Source: Chrysopilus asiliformis
Lineage: Eukaryota; Arthropoda; Insecta; Diptera; Rhagionidae
NCBI GenBank assembly: GCA_964034945.1
Contig: OZ035960.1
Location: 85,870,148-85,934,147, forward strand
Length of the DNA: 64,000 bases
Reading direction: 5' to 3'
The translations under genes were made by a program, and so were the position numbers. Below, piece after piece: positions 54,583 to 64,000 of this stretch. Positions within the stretch are counted from its first letter, which is position 1. Each line of letters opens with the position of its first letter. The notes under the pieces were generated by a model. That model saw nothing but the letters and a program-made list of their open reading frames with translations. It searched no databases and was not told where the DNA came from.

Positions 54583-54826
54583 CTGAAGCGGCCCTTCATC
54601 AATTAGTGCATCATATAGAAAAGGACATGTCCTGCAACGAGTTCGTCTTAAGCACCTTTATTGACATTGAAGGTGCTTTTGACAATACCTCCTTTCTAGC
54701 TATAAAGAAGCTCTTATTTCCAAAGGAGTAAATTAAAACCTGATAAAATGGATCTTAAATATGATGAATGGCAGACAAATACAGATGAAGTTTGGTGACT
54801 TTGAGGTCTCTATATGGTTGGTGGTC
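54583..54826 (+). mobile_element. LINE reverse-transcriptase fragment
   Basis: The plus strand reads TEAALHQLVHHIEKDMSCNE, FVLSTFIDIEGAFDNTSFLA and IKKLLFPKE before a stop. FxDIEGAFDNTSF is the RT palm motif region of Jockey/R1-like non-LTR elements. Traces of frame (FGDFEVSIW) continue to the MITE at 54830. Truncated and broken. Confidence 0.75.
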
Positions 54827-54829
54827 TAA

Positions 54830-54956
54830 GGCCCGTTTGCTGAAACAAGTCATAACAATTTAAGTTGTGCTTAGCCTACTTAAACCGTAGAAATTCTGGG
54901 TCTTAAATAATTTAAGTTGAACATAAGACGCTATGACTTGTTTCAGCAAACGGGCC
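54830..54956. mobile_element. MITE R6, complete 127-bp copy
   Basis: Perfect inverted ends starting GGCCCGTTTGCTGAAACAAG (25 bp), flanked by TAA on both sides (54827-54829, 54957-54959), as expected for a PIF/Harbinger-mobilised MITE. It sits at the edge of the LINE fragment. A truncated relative is at 23382. Confidence 0.88.
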
Positions 54957-55743
54957 TAAGTGCCATAAATTTTAACATCAGCTCCCAACACAGTCTATGC
55001 AGTGACATTTTGACAGGTATAGAAAATATTTCTGATATTAAGAACAGCATTACCTACTTATATCAAGAACTTAATTTCTAGAAAAAGAACTATTAACTCA
55101 TATTAAGAATTAAATTCTTTCTTAATTCAAGAAATTAAGGTCTACATATAAGAAATGATATTTTTAATTTTAGAAATATTTTCCAATTTGATTTTCTAGA
55201 TAGGATCTCAATATTCTAAAATTCAGAACAGTTTGACTTGAACGAAAATCGTTTTATTTTCTAGATTCTAGAAAATTATTTTCTCCTTGTACTAGAAGGT
55301 CATTAAAGGTCCTAGTTCGCGGGACGATATTTATTGAAATGCGATTTTGGTCATGTTGCCTAGATTGAAGCCTTGATTTTTCGGACGTTCCTTTTATTCC
55401 GGTGCATCGTGAAAATCAAACAAAAGTGCTGCAATTCTACATCAATTTTGTCAAAAGATTTTAAAAGTCCCAATTTACTATATAAATAGATGTCCTTTTT
55501 ATGCATCAATTTTCAAGAAATTTTAAATATACATTTATAAATAATTCATAAATAAATTGATAAAATTATTAATTATTAAATATAGCACTGTACATTTTCT
55601 ATTATTGTAGTATTATGTTCTAAATGTTTTAAAATTTAACTTGTGTGCCATACTTTTAGTGATTCCTGTTAACTTTATATTTTGTGCGAAAGTGTTTTCG
55701 ACAAATTTTTGGAAATTTCCAAGGCACGAGAGATGGTTGTCAA

Positions 55744-56005
55744 TATATGTCGACGCCTCCGAGCAAGACTATCGTATCTCTCTTGAAGTATCAAAATTCT
55801 GACGTTTATAAGTACAATAAAACATTAATATCGGGAAGAATTTTAGTTATTTTTTGCTGATTTTGGAAGAAAATTGTTGAAAATTGTTCAAACAATCCCT
55901 AACACCTCAAAAAAGTTAACAAGTTTTATTTTTAGTGAATTAAAAATTCAACATTAAAGAATGCCGTAAGTCAAGTTGCGATAGGCTTGCACGGAGGCGT
56001 CGATG
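55744..56005. mobile_element. Foldback MITE with GTCGACGCCTCCG ends
   Basis: The left arm TATGTCGACGCCTCCGAGCA and the reversed right arm TACATCGACGCCTCCGTGCA pair, extending into CTATCG on both sides. The interior is AT-rich. It directly abuts the next element. Confidence 0.7.
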
Positions 56006-56497
56006 TATATGTTACGGTCAATTTGATTATTCAGGGCAGTTTTCATAATGCTTGGTCATTATAAATAATGACCGATAAGATCAGGCAATTTAATAATTTT
56101 GTATTTGTCTAAGACAATCTAGGATTATTTATTATATTGCCCGGTCATTATAAATACTGCTATTATTTCTCTGCGCACTTTAATAAATTGACAGCAAAAA
56201 CGCACTTTCACTAGGACAATGGGGTGGGAAAAAGTGGGATGTGGCTGAAAAGTTTGTACAAACCAATTTTTCTTTGGACCCCTAGCTCCAAAGAAAAATT
56301 GGTTTGTAGCTAAAGTTTTTTTTCGTCAGAAAAGTGAGGTTATATTGCCCATTCGATTTCCAGCATTATTCATAATGCCCGGGCAATGTAATATTTTCTA
56401 TATAATTTATCATTTTGTCACATCACATTGGGCACTTTTTAAATTGCCCGGGCATTATAAATAATGCCCAATTGTTTACATTGACCGTAACATATAT
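56006..56497. mobile_element. MITE with TATGTTACGGTCAAT ends
   Basis: The ends TATATGTTACGGTCAAT and ATTGACCGTAACATATATA are inverted. Internal motifs such as GCCCGGGCATTATAAATAAT and AAGAAAAATTGGTTTGTA are also inverted. Non-coding, about 490 bp, ending 70 bases from the SLC6 stop codon. Confidence 0.72.
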
Positions 56498-56566
56498 ACC
56501 GAATTACTTATAGTTAAAAAAAAATAAATCTATATAAATCTATAAAAATTAAAAACTAATTATAAT

Positions 56567-57464
56567 TTAAATATATTGATCGTCGTTATTATTTCTTTGG
56601 TGAAGTAATTCTTGTTGGTATCCTGCTTGTGAATTATATTCTTCAAAGTTCGTATTTTCATCGGATTGTGCGGGATGCCACTTTTCTTCATGTTCGTAGT
56701 TTCCTTTGGAACAAAATCGTCCTCTTGAATAGCCTTTCGCAATTGCATAAACCGGTATTATAATAAGTGGAATACAATAAAATATTAATTCAATATGAAC
56801 ATCCAACAGCTTTGTACTTAAATTGGCAGCTGAATCCATAAAGATTATCGAGAGAATCTATGAGAAAAAGAAATTAATAATGTTAATAATGATTTTTGCA
56901 CTTTTCTTTTGACATTTTTATCAGCCTACCGAGTAGTAGCGTAACTACAAATGGAGAGGCTAATAACTATGGAGAGGCTAGTTTCCAAAATAATGTGCAA
57001 ATACACAGAAATACAGTATCTACCCTACGATTCTTTACGAGAATATTTTATATTCAAATACTTACTAGAAATATCAGAAGTGTTAATGGCGTCACAAATT
57101 TATATAAAATAAATTTCCATTCTAAAAACTTCCGTTTCAGCATCATTTCGATATCACGAACAAATCTCTTTTGTCCGTATGCCCAAACAATAGTCAACAC
57201 TTCAGCTAAGTATAAGAATATTAGGACAAGGTTAAAGCCTGCTAAACTAAACCAAACTAGCACATTTAGACTCTAAAAGAAATAAATTAGATACATTAAA
57301 ATTTGGTAAAATTCTTGAATTTATTTATTACTTACCGGTATACAATACAACAGTGAAAATATAAACAAAGTTGTGCTGAGAAAACATGTAAATGTTGTTT
57401 TGTGTCTTCTTAATTTTGGAAATTCATCATAAAGTGATGTTACGCAGCTCAATAAAATAATGAC
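56567..57464 (-). CDS. SLC6 transporter exons 7-9 (TM8 loop to C-terminus)
   Basis: Exons 57464-57336, 57272-57066 and 56857-56567. Exon 7 has VIILLSCVTSLYDEFPKLRR. Exon 8 has LAGFNLVLIFLYLAEVLTIV then WAYGQKRFVRDIEMMLKRK. Exon 9 has a last helix (IELIFYCIPLIIIPVYAIAK) and a polar Asn/Gln-rich cytosolic tail ending DDQYI. Introns 7 and 8 are 63 and 208 bp. Confidence 0.92.
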
Positions 57465-60400
57465 CTGAAAAGGGAGAGACTTTAAAATTGTTTTATATAT
57501 CATCATACTAATATATAAAAATGAGTTGGTGTCTGTCTTCCTGTATGTTCCTCTTTCATGCAAAAACAGCTTAACCGATTATCTTAAAATTTGTCATGGA
57601 TATTTGCCATAGGTCTGGTTCCAACTACTATTGGAAACTATTGGAAAGTAGCCCGACTGGTGGGGGAGTAAAGGGAGGAAGTAAATTGTGCCCGGGGCTT
57701 AGTTTTTACTCTATGTTAGTCTTTCGTGAGGAAGCTACCGAGCCGATTGGCCTGAAAATCGGCATAGATATTCGTCAGGAATTTAGCTCCGGCATAGATC
57801 CATAGTAAAGTAGCCTGAGAGGTGGGGAGTCAGGGAAGGGGGTAAAATGGGTTTGAAGGATCCAGCTATAACATAAATCCACGAAAAAGTATACATACGT
57901 GAGTTGATAAGTCAAGTAATACGGTTTAATTTAATCTAGCCTTTGCTAATATCCTTTGACCTAACAATGACTGAAGATACTGTTTTCAACTTTGTGCTTG
58001 CAGGTTTTTCTTATAAGTTATTTTTTTTTTCTTAAAATTCAGAAGCAATTGTTTAAAAGCAATTCCTCCCGAACAATTTCTTTCTCGATATTTTTGCGTC
58101 AGAATTTGATCTTAATATGCTTCAACCACTTTTCCAGAATCGACATTTGTTAACCAATAGCGTTGGTTATTTATGACTGGATTTTTTTTTTTTTTGTGAA
58201 AGTGGTGAATTCAAAATGAATTTTGATTTTCTGATACATCCCTTTTGAATTTGTTTTCAACCTTTTCTTTTTATTTTCCTGTGCGTGACTGATGTACATA
58301 TCTTTAATAATTTGAGAACGCGTTGAGCTAGCGACTTGAAATCGTAGTTTTCTATCAACTTTTGGAAAAGTATCGTGTACTTCCCATAATTTTTTTTTGT
58401 TTTTGTAAAAATATATACTTTTTGAAATTTTTTCTAAAACTGCGCTTTTGGGGGTAAATACATATAACAAAATTTAAAGGAAGTAAAATTTTCCACATTT
58501 TTGGCCTTAACAGTTTTTGTCATTTTTTTAAATCTATTTTTAACAGTGGTTCGACATATTGTCACGCACCCCTTTCCTGCATCGCCAAAGGTGTCGGTTA
58601 GAAGACGAAAAAAATATCCACAACTTGATTCCTGTCCGAGTTATTCTAATTATGACTGAATTTGTAATACAATCTGAGTCCAAATGGTTAAAAATAAAAA
58701 ATTTTAAATTTTCAGTAACCTGATCTGATGGAAATCATTATTTCATTAGTGATACCATTAAGAACCTCTCCAACTAGGTGAAGACAACTTTAACATGTCT
58801 CCCTAAATTCAGACCCTTGCCATACCAATTAAGAATTTTTATATCGTTTTTGGACTAAAGTTTAGATTAAAGTTTAGCCTCTGTGACGAAACATACTTAA
58901 TATGTATATGGTGGGAGATGGAAATGTGTCTTATCTGAAATGAGCATTTTAAGCCGTGACTTAAATGAAAGGTCTCGAAGAGTATATTCCAAAAATATAA
59001 GGCATATACCCCCTTGAAAAAAATTGAATTTTTTATGGAGAGGGGAAGGGGAAAATGTTCTCTTCTAAAAAACTGCTCCCATTTTATAATGGAAAGAATT
59101 ACTGCAATATCTCAATCCATTCTCAAACTAAATAAAAGTGGGTGAGGACGCTTTCGAGCAAATAATCGAAAAATCGAATAGGTTAAATGCAAAATATGTT
59201 GAATAATTTAAAAAATTGGCAGAAGTCGGACTCTGAAAAATATCAGAACTACTTTAAAACTTATTTGAAGGGCTCTTTGCGACCCCTATAGCCCAAATCT
59301 TTCTCCTTCTGACTGGCGGAGCCCTTGAAATAAGTTTAAAGGGAGCTTCTTTTTAAAAGTAAATACTTACAACATGATTTAACTCCATGAAGAACCAGAT
59401 TAAACTTATAAATATTCGCCATAAATATGGCGAATCTACCCTTTGTATTGGTCCATAAATATTTTGAATATTTCGGTCCACTTGATAGAAAGACAATTTG
59501 TTGTAGTCAGCTGTTGAAACAAAACTATCAATACTCAATATATTTTTACAAAAAATTGGTAAAAATACCAGCACTCAGTGCTAACATGCCGAAGATTGTA
59601 AAAGTATTCATGAAACTGATTCCAGCCACTGCCAATGGGGCAATAAAAACAATTCGTTCAGGGTTTTCGCGAAAATTATTAAAGCTTCCCAAAGTTGTAT
59701 ATATCCCTATTCCTTGACCAAGTGTCATAAATGCAAAAAGACCAGCAGATATCCACGTACTCGACGAAATGAATGTATTGATTGGGAAATTCAATAAGAC
59801 ATAATACATCTGTTGAAATCCGGGATGTATACCGAAACGCGCGAAGCATATTAACATCAACACGACTGGAACTCCCAATGTAACATATAAACATTTGCCG
59901 AACTGAAATTTTATATTAAATAAGATACTAAAATGCAATAAATATAGTATGTATTACCTTCTGTACACCTAATACAACAATTACGGTCGCGCAAACCCAA
60001 ACAAAAAAGTTACATCCAAACAACGAATAATTTGGGGAATTGAAATCCAGTAAATAACTGAAAAAAAAAAGAAAATATTTAAAAAAAAAATTAAATTTTT
60101 AGTAACAATTTTAAGAATATGTAATCTGTGTTAATGCTTTTTTTTCGTAATATTTACCGGTTTTCTGGAAATTGCATGTACATCGATACGGCTGCAAGCA
60201 GACTATTTCTACTAACTTGTAGCAAATTAAAAATTAACATCACATATGGAAGTCCTAAACATACGAGTATTATCTAGTGAAATTACATAAACATCATATT
60301 TTCGACTCATACCCTTCATTAATGGTGCCATGCGATAGGAAGATATAAAACCCGTGCTTGTAAATTGTCCAATAAATGTCTCCAGAAAAATAATGGGACC

Positions 60401-63400
60401 AGTTATCAGCGACAGCATTATCAGATAGAGAAACCAGAAGAATACTGAAATTGAAGTTTTATTCTTCTTTAAATGGTTTATGATCTTCTAGATTATAGAA
60501 GTAGTATTAATTCTACGTGGCTAATTATGAAAGTTATCACCTCGAATTTTTGCTATAAATCCTTTTTTAACATAATCCCCTCGAAGCTTAACGCTTTTTG
60601 TTTTAACATAATTTTATCCAATAAAGTTCTTATCACTAAAAGTTACGTTGGCTCATAAACGGACACTTACGGTTCCGATTTTTTTTCTCGTTATGGAAGG
60701 AATCCGATTATTTAAACATTTATCACGTAGATTTCACGAAGTTAGAGCTATGGTATACCAAGTACGTTGAATTGAGCAATCGATAAAAACAGGTAAACAA
60801 ATATAGATGTTTTCTTACCTACAAAAGTTTGATGCTACCGAACAGTAAAAGGGATAATCAAAATTATGTAAATAAAAACCGTTTTTAGCAGGAAAAACCT
60901 TTAAATATGATTGGCTCTCTAAAAAAAATCGCACAATACAATAAAAAAATATCAGTTGTGGTCAACACAAAACTTTCTTCTACAAAATCTACGACCCTGC
61001 GCAATTTACGCTAGAGCCCTGTCGAATTGTCAACCTAAGACGACCTCCCAATAAATTCTTGGTGTATTCAAAAATATCAAAAATGTACAAAATTTGAGAT
61101 AACTTGAGAACGGTAAAAGATATCAATTTACGGTAAATGGCAAAAATGTAGAAAATGTTAACGTCTTTAATTATTCTTTTAACTGATTTGTCGAAAAACC
61201 GTTAGTTTGCAAATTATTCGCAAAAATATGATTTTTTACATATTAATGAAAATATCTCGATAACGGTAAAAGATAACGGATAACGGTAAAAGACAAAATT
61301 GTGCAGAATGCCATTCTCATTAATTCACTTCATACATTCAGTCAGCAAAAACCCGTTAGTTTTCGAGATAATCGCAAAAAACTGTTTTTTGGAAATAACG
61401 GTTTATCTCGATAACAGGTGGAGATATCGAGTTATAGTTAAAGACAAAAGTGTGGGAAATTTTATTTTCTCCAAGTTTTGTCATACTTAAGGCCACTAAA
61501 AAACCCGTAGTTTGGGAGTAAATCGAGAAAAACGAAATCGCGATTTTTGAAAAACCGCCATTTTGGATACTTCCGGTTAACGGATTTCCACCAAAAGTTG
61601 ATAGGATCGTCCCATTTCAGGACCCAACATGCCTATAAAATTTCATGGCGCTAGCTCTATTAGTTTTTGAGAAATCTTGTACACAGACTGACAGACTGAC
61701 AGACAGACTGACAGACTGACAGACTGACAGACAGACTGACAGACAGACTGACAGACAGACTGACAGACAGACTGACAGACAGACTGACAGACAGACTGAC
61801 AGACAGACTGACAGACAGACTGACAGACAGACTGACAGACAGACTGACAGACAGACTGACAGACAGACTGACAGACAGACTGACAGACAGACTGACAGAC
61901 AGACTGACAGACAGACTGACAGACTGACAGACTGACAGACTGACAGACTGACAGACTGACAGACTGACAGACTGACAGACTGACAGACTGACAGACTGAC
62001 AGACTGACAGACTGACAGACTGACAGACTGACAGACTGACAGACTGACAGACTGACAGACTGACAGACTGACAGACTGACAGACTGACAGACTGACAGAC
62101 TGACAGACTGACAGACTGACAGACTGACAGACTGACAGACTGACAGACTGACAGACTGACAGACTGACAGACTGACAGACTGACAGACTGACAGACTGAC
62201 AGACTGACAGACTGACAGACTGACAGACTGACAGACTGACAGACTGACAGACTGACAGACTGACAGACTGACAGACTGACAGACTGACAGACTGACAGAC
62301 TGACAGACTGACAGACTGACAGACTGACAGACTGACAGACTGACAGACTGACAGACTGACAGACTGACAGACTGACAGACTGACAGACTGACAGACTGAC
62401 AGACTGACAGACTGACAGACTGACAGACTGACAGACTGACAGACTGACAGACTGACAGACTGACAGACTGACAGACTGACAGACTGACAGACTGACAGAC
62501 TGACAGACTGACAGACTGACAGACTGACAGACTGACAGACTGACAGACTGACAGACTGACAGACAGAAAGACATTTTTTAAATATGACTCCAATCGACTC
62601 AGGAGTGATCGGGAAATGTTTTTTAGGCAAAATTAAGAGGTCGAAATTTTTCATGAATACAATACTTTATTATACTCCGTAGAAGAAAGTAAAAAGGATT
62701 CTCGCCTTGTATTTATATGAATTTTTAATTGAAACCAATAAGAAACGCAACAATTGTGTGAAAAGTTCAAATGAGTTACCAAATGACGTGAAGTAATATA
62801 TATTTTTTTAAACTTTCTGATCAAAATTTCATACATGAAAGGGACGTTTTTTCTCTTTTTTTTATCACATTTGCAAGTTAATCACCTAAATCTAAACTAT
62901 TTTTTTTACAAAAAGACTAAACTTTAGTTTAATTGTTACGAGAAATTTTTTCAGTTACTCTATAGAAAGTGTCAAAAATTGAGGATTCCTTATTTTCATC
63001 AAAAATAGTTGGTGACATTTTTCGAAAGCATATTAGCGGAATTTTTACAAGCTAAGAGACGGAAAAAATATCAATCTGGAAATATTACCATGTCCAAAAT
63101 TTCACCTAAATCAGTTAGATATTTTTGCTAAGACAGGTTTTTGTTCTTTACATTAAAAGACATTGATAAAAATGAAAATTTCTGTATTACAAATATCAAT
63201 GCATACAATTTTTTATGAACTACCATACAAAAATAAAAATTCCGCAGTCTATCATCGAGACAATTACTTTTTTAATTGCCATCAAAAAAAATTTACACGT
63301 CCTCTTATATATTTTTCAACCAAATCGTATAAAAATTTTATTTATTCGACATTGTTGTTGCAAACGCACGAGACAATCGATGTGATTGCGTCATTTTTGC

Positions 63401-63677
63401 CGCTATATTTATTTTCATTCGAACCATCCCATTCAGCCCAACTATTTGAAGCTTCAATTTTATGTGGGGATTTTCATAATACCAAATACTTACAGCCTCC
63501 ATGAGCTAGGCATTCAATTGGTAATATGAAAATATTAACCATTCCAAACATCTGTGAAATGCAGGCGAAAACATAATCAACTCGGTGATTAAATTTTCCA
63601 CGATTTTGATCATTGTAAAATATTTCATGTCTTAAAATATCGTATCTTCGATTATCCGCTGGCATTGTGTACTGCAT
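56567..63677 (-). CDS. Divergent insect SLC6 (neurotransmitter/amino-acid symporter) family transporter
   Basis: Nine exons, high to low: 63677-63494, 60444-60313, 60254-60158, 60057-59958, 59902-59569, 59510-59371, 57464-57336, 57272-57066, 56857-56567. All are GT-AG and phase-consistent, 1614 nt, 537 residues. SLC6 hallmarks: TM2 FLETFIGQFTSTGFIS, a linker ending GVQKFGK before TM4, TM7-8 traces, YDEFPKLRRHKTTFT after TM8, and AEVLTIVWAYGQKRFVRDIE before TM11. The family moves amino acids, amines or osmolytes with Na and Cl at the plasma membrane. TM1, usually GNVWRFPY with the Na sites, reads FGMVNIFILP here, and the loop between TM3 and TM4 is very short, so ion coupling may be altered. 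It looks closest to the insect-specific CG13793/List-type group (inference from memory). Substrate unknown. The start could also be the second ATG at 63665. Confidence 0.9.
57465..59370. other. SLC6 gene intron 6
   Basis: 1.9 kb. 57510-57680 has the look of a common arthropod repeat (GTATGTTCCTCTTTCATGCA, AACAGCTTAACCGATT). 58740-58860 is a twin of 36060-36190. G-rich GGTGGGGGAGTAAAGGGAGG occurs at 57659. No exon. Confidence 0.45.
59371..60444 (-). CDS. SLC6 transporter exons 2-6 (TM2 to TM8 region)
   Basis: Exons 60444-60313, 60254-60158, 60057-59958, 59902-59569 and 59510-59371. Intron 2 is 58 nt; the acceptor I chose (TTTAG before GACTTCC) is the only one that keeps the frame, since the nearer CACTAG leads to a stop. 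Intron 5 is 58 nt with a GTATTT donor. Readings include GPIIFLETFIGQFTSTGFIS, NYSLFGCNFFVWVCATVIVV, GKCLYVTLGVPVVLMLICFA, STWISAGLFAFMTLGQGIGI, SFMNTFTIFGMLALSA and SPYLWRIFISLIWFFMELNH. Confidence 0.9.
60445..60945. other. SLC6 gene intron 1, 3' part
   Basis: AT-rich intron sequence with nothing recognisable. Confidence 0.4.
60946..62695 (-). repeat. Dispersed repeat R2, copy 4, with hugely expanded array
   Basis: Reverse-orientation R2 in SLC6 intron 1. ATATCAGTTGTGGTCAACAC at the low end and ACTCCGTAGAAGAAAGTAAA at the high end match both ends of copy 3, and the unique parts are close to copy 3. The GTCT/GTCA array, 45 bp in copy 3, is nearly 0.9 kb here. Confidence 0.88.
61681..62572 (-). 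repeat. Minisatellite: about 16 x 12 bp then about 80 x 8 bp
   Basis: After a short mixed start, 61729-61920 is a pure run of AGACAGACTGAC (about 16 units). 61921-62560 is a pure run of AGACTGAC (640 bp, about 80 units), followed by a short edge. On the minus strand no stop can arise in any frame, which produces overlapping 304-345-codon open frames of Ser, Val, Cys, Gln and Leu. These are not genes. Confidence 0.95.
62696..63493. other. SLC6 gene intron 1, 5' part
   Basis: AT-rich. A 113-codon plus-strand frame at 63163-63504 overlaps exon 1 antisense and shows no family resemblance. Confidence 0.4.
63494..63677 (-). CDS. SLC6 transporter exon 1 (start and TM1)
   Basis: Two in-frame ATGs, 63677 (MQYTMPADNRR) and 63665 (MPADNRR), follow an in-frame stop upstream. 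It then reads GKFNHRVDYVFACISQMFGM, VNIFILPIECLAHGGC and ends in one base before GTAAGT. The position and the W/G-rich pattern match SLC6 TM1, but the GNxWRFPY motif is missing. Confidence 0.85.
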
Positions 63678-64000
63678 TAGTGCTTTCCACAATCACTTGT
63701 AAAATAAGACACTATTTTCCATAAAATATCAACACTGTATGGATTTAATTTAATGTTCTATTTTTGCACTTTCACCAAAAACCATTCGATAGAAACTGAA
63801 AACTTTCTACATATGTCAGAATGCTTTGGTTCTATCCTATGCCACTATTTTATTAAAACATTTTCACTCTTGTGTGATGAAGTTGGTTCCACTAATGAAT
63901 TTCGTGAATTTTGTTTACGACTGGAGGCCTCTAAAATAGCATGTTTTCAGATGTGTGTAAATCTTTTACTATAGGCGCGTAGGTCGACTTTTACTCTTTT
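63678..64000. other. 5' flank of the SLC6 gene
   Basis: Upstream sequence with likely 5' UTR or promoter. No specific promoter motif identified. Open frames are short. Confidence 0.35.

Noticed and set aside
59504..59570. Alternative donor in TTTTTTGTAAAA for SLC6 exon 5
   Set aside because: Joining from it to the CAG at 59511 gives an immediate stop. The GTATTT donor after GCTG restores the frame.
60255..60312. Alternative acceptor CACTAG for SLC6 intron 2
   Set aside because: It would make a 39-nt intron and leads to a stop within about 15 codons. The downstream TTTAG acceptor gives a 58-nt intron and keeps the frame.
61617..62654. Three overlapping 304-345-codon open frames rich in SVCQSVSL or CLSV
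   Set aside because: They are translations of a pure 8-bp and 12-bp tandem array in an R2 repeat inside an SLC6 intron. All three frames are open only because the unit has no stop.
63163..63504. 113-codon plus-strand frame
   Set aside because: Overlaps the antisense of SLC6 exon 1 and the intron. No recognisable motif.
1..64000. CRISPR array, operon or phage-like system
   Set aside because: The sequence is intron-bearing eukaryotic DNA. Tandem arrays here have no unique spacers and no cas-like genes.

Overview
The window is AT-rich, intron-bearing animal DNA. The coding exons match insect transporters, and several introns are only about 58-70 bp. It is most likely an insect, probably a fly. 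I infer this from protein families and intron style, not from a species match. There are no bacterial features, rRNA genes, true tRNA genes or CRISPR arrays.

Three multi-exon protein-coding genes are present. (1) 359-2647 (+) holds the last four exons of a gene I cannot name; it ends in a C-terminal PDZ-ligand-like tail and its 5' part lies off the left edge. (2) 10809-36994 (-) is a complete Na-K-2Cl type cation-chloride cotransporter (SLC12/NKCC). I assembled twelve exons with phase-consistent GT-AG junctions into a 1036-residue protein. Genes 1 and 2 are convergent. (3) 56567-63677 (-) is a complete nine-exon SLC6-family transporter of 537 residues with an unusual TM1, resembling the insect-specific divergent SLC6 group. 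NKCC loads ions using the Na gradient and SLC6 proteins are usually Na/Cl-coupled, but nothing here shows that the two work together.

The rest is mostly mobile-element debris. NKCC intron 8 carries a 2.3-kb element (13561-15897) with perfect 16-bp terminal inverted repeats, a perfect 6-bp target duplication and a broken ORF of an uncharacterised type. NKCC intron 2 has a PIF/Harbinger-like element with a MADF-like ORF. NKCC intron 1 (11.4 kb) has a nest: a Tc1/mariner derivative (31424-35402) is split by a hAT-like element (31646-34849, perfect 8-bp duplication), which contains a copy of dispersed family R1, which is itself split by a piggyBac-type MITE (32112-32735). A second dispersed family, R2, also sits in the hAT.

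The 19.5-kb space between NKCC and the SLC6 gene holds a 2.1-kb near-perfect hairpin (39739-41844) built from a cysteine-rich ORF. It also holds a tRNA-derived SINE, several TA-flanked MITEs, LINE reverse-transcriptase fragments and more R1 copies. SLC6 intron 1 holds an R2 copy whose core has expanded into about 830 bp of pure 12-bp and 8-bp tandem units. These units create spurious long ORFs in all three frames of one strand.

Working names: R1 is a family of about 530-610 bp with ACCCGTATGGTG near both ends and GTCC/GTCT arrays. R2 is a family of about 0.7-0.9 kb with GTCT/GTCA arrays. R5 is a MITE with AGGAGCCGC-like ends. R6 is a short MITE starting GGCCCGTTTG.
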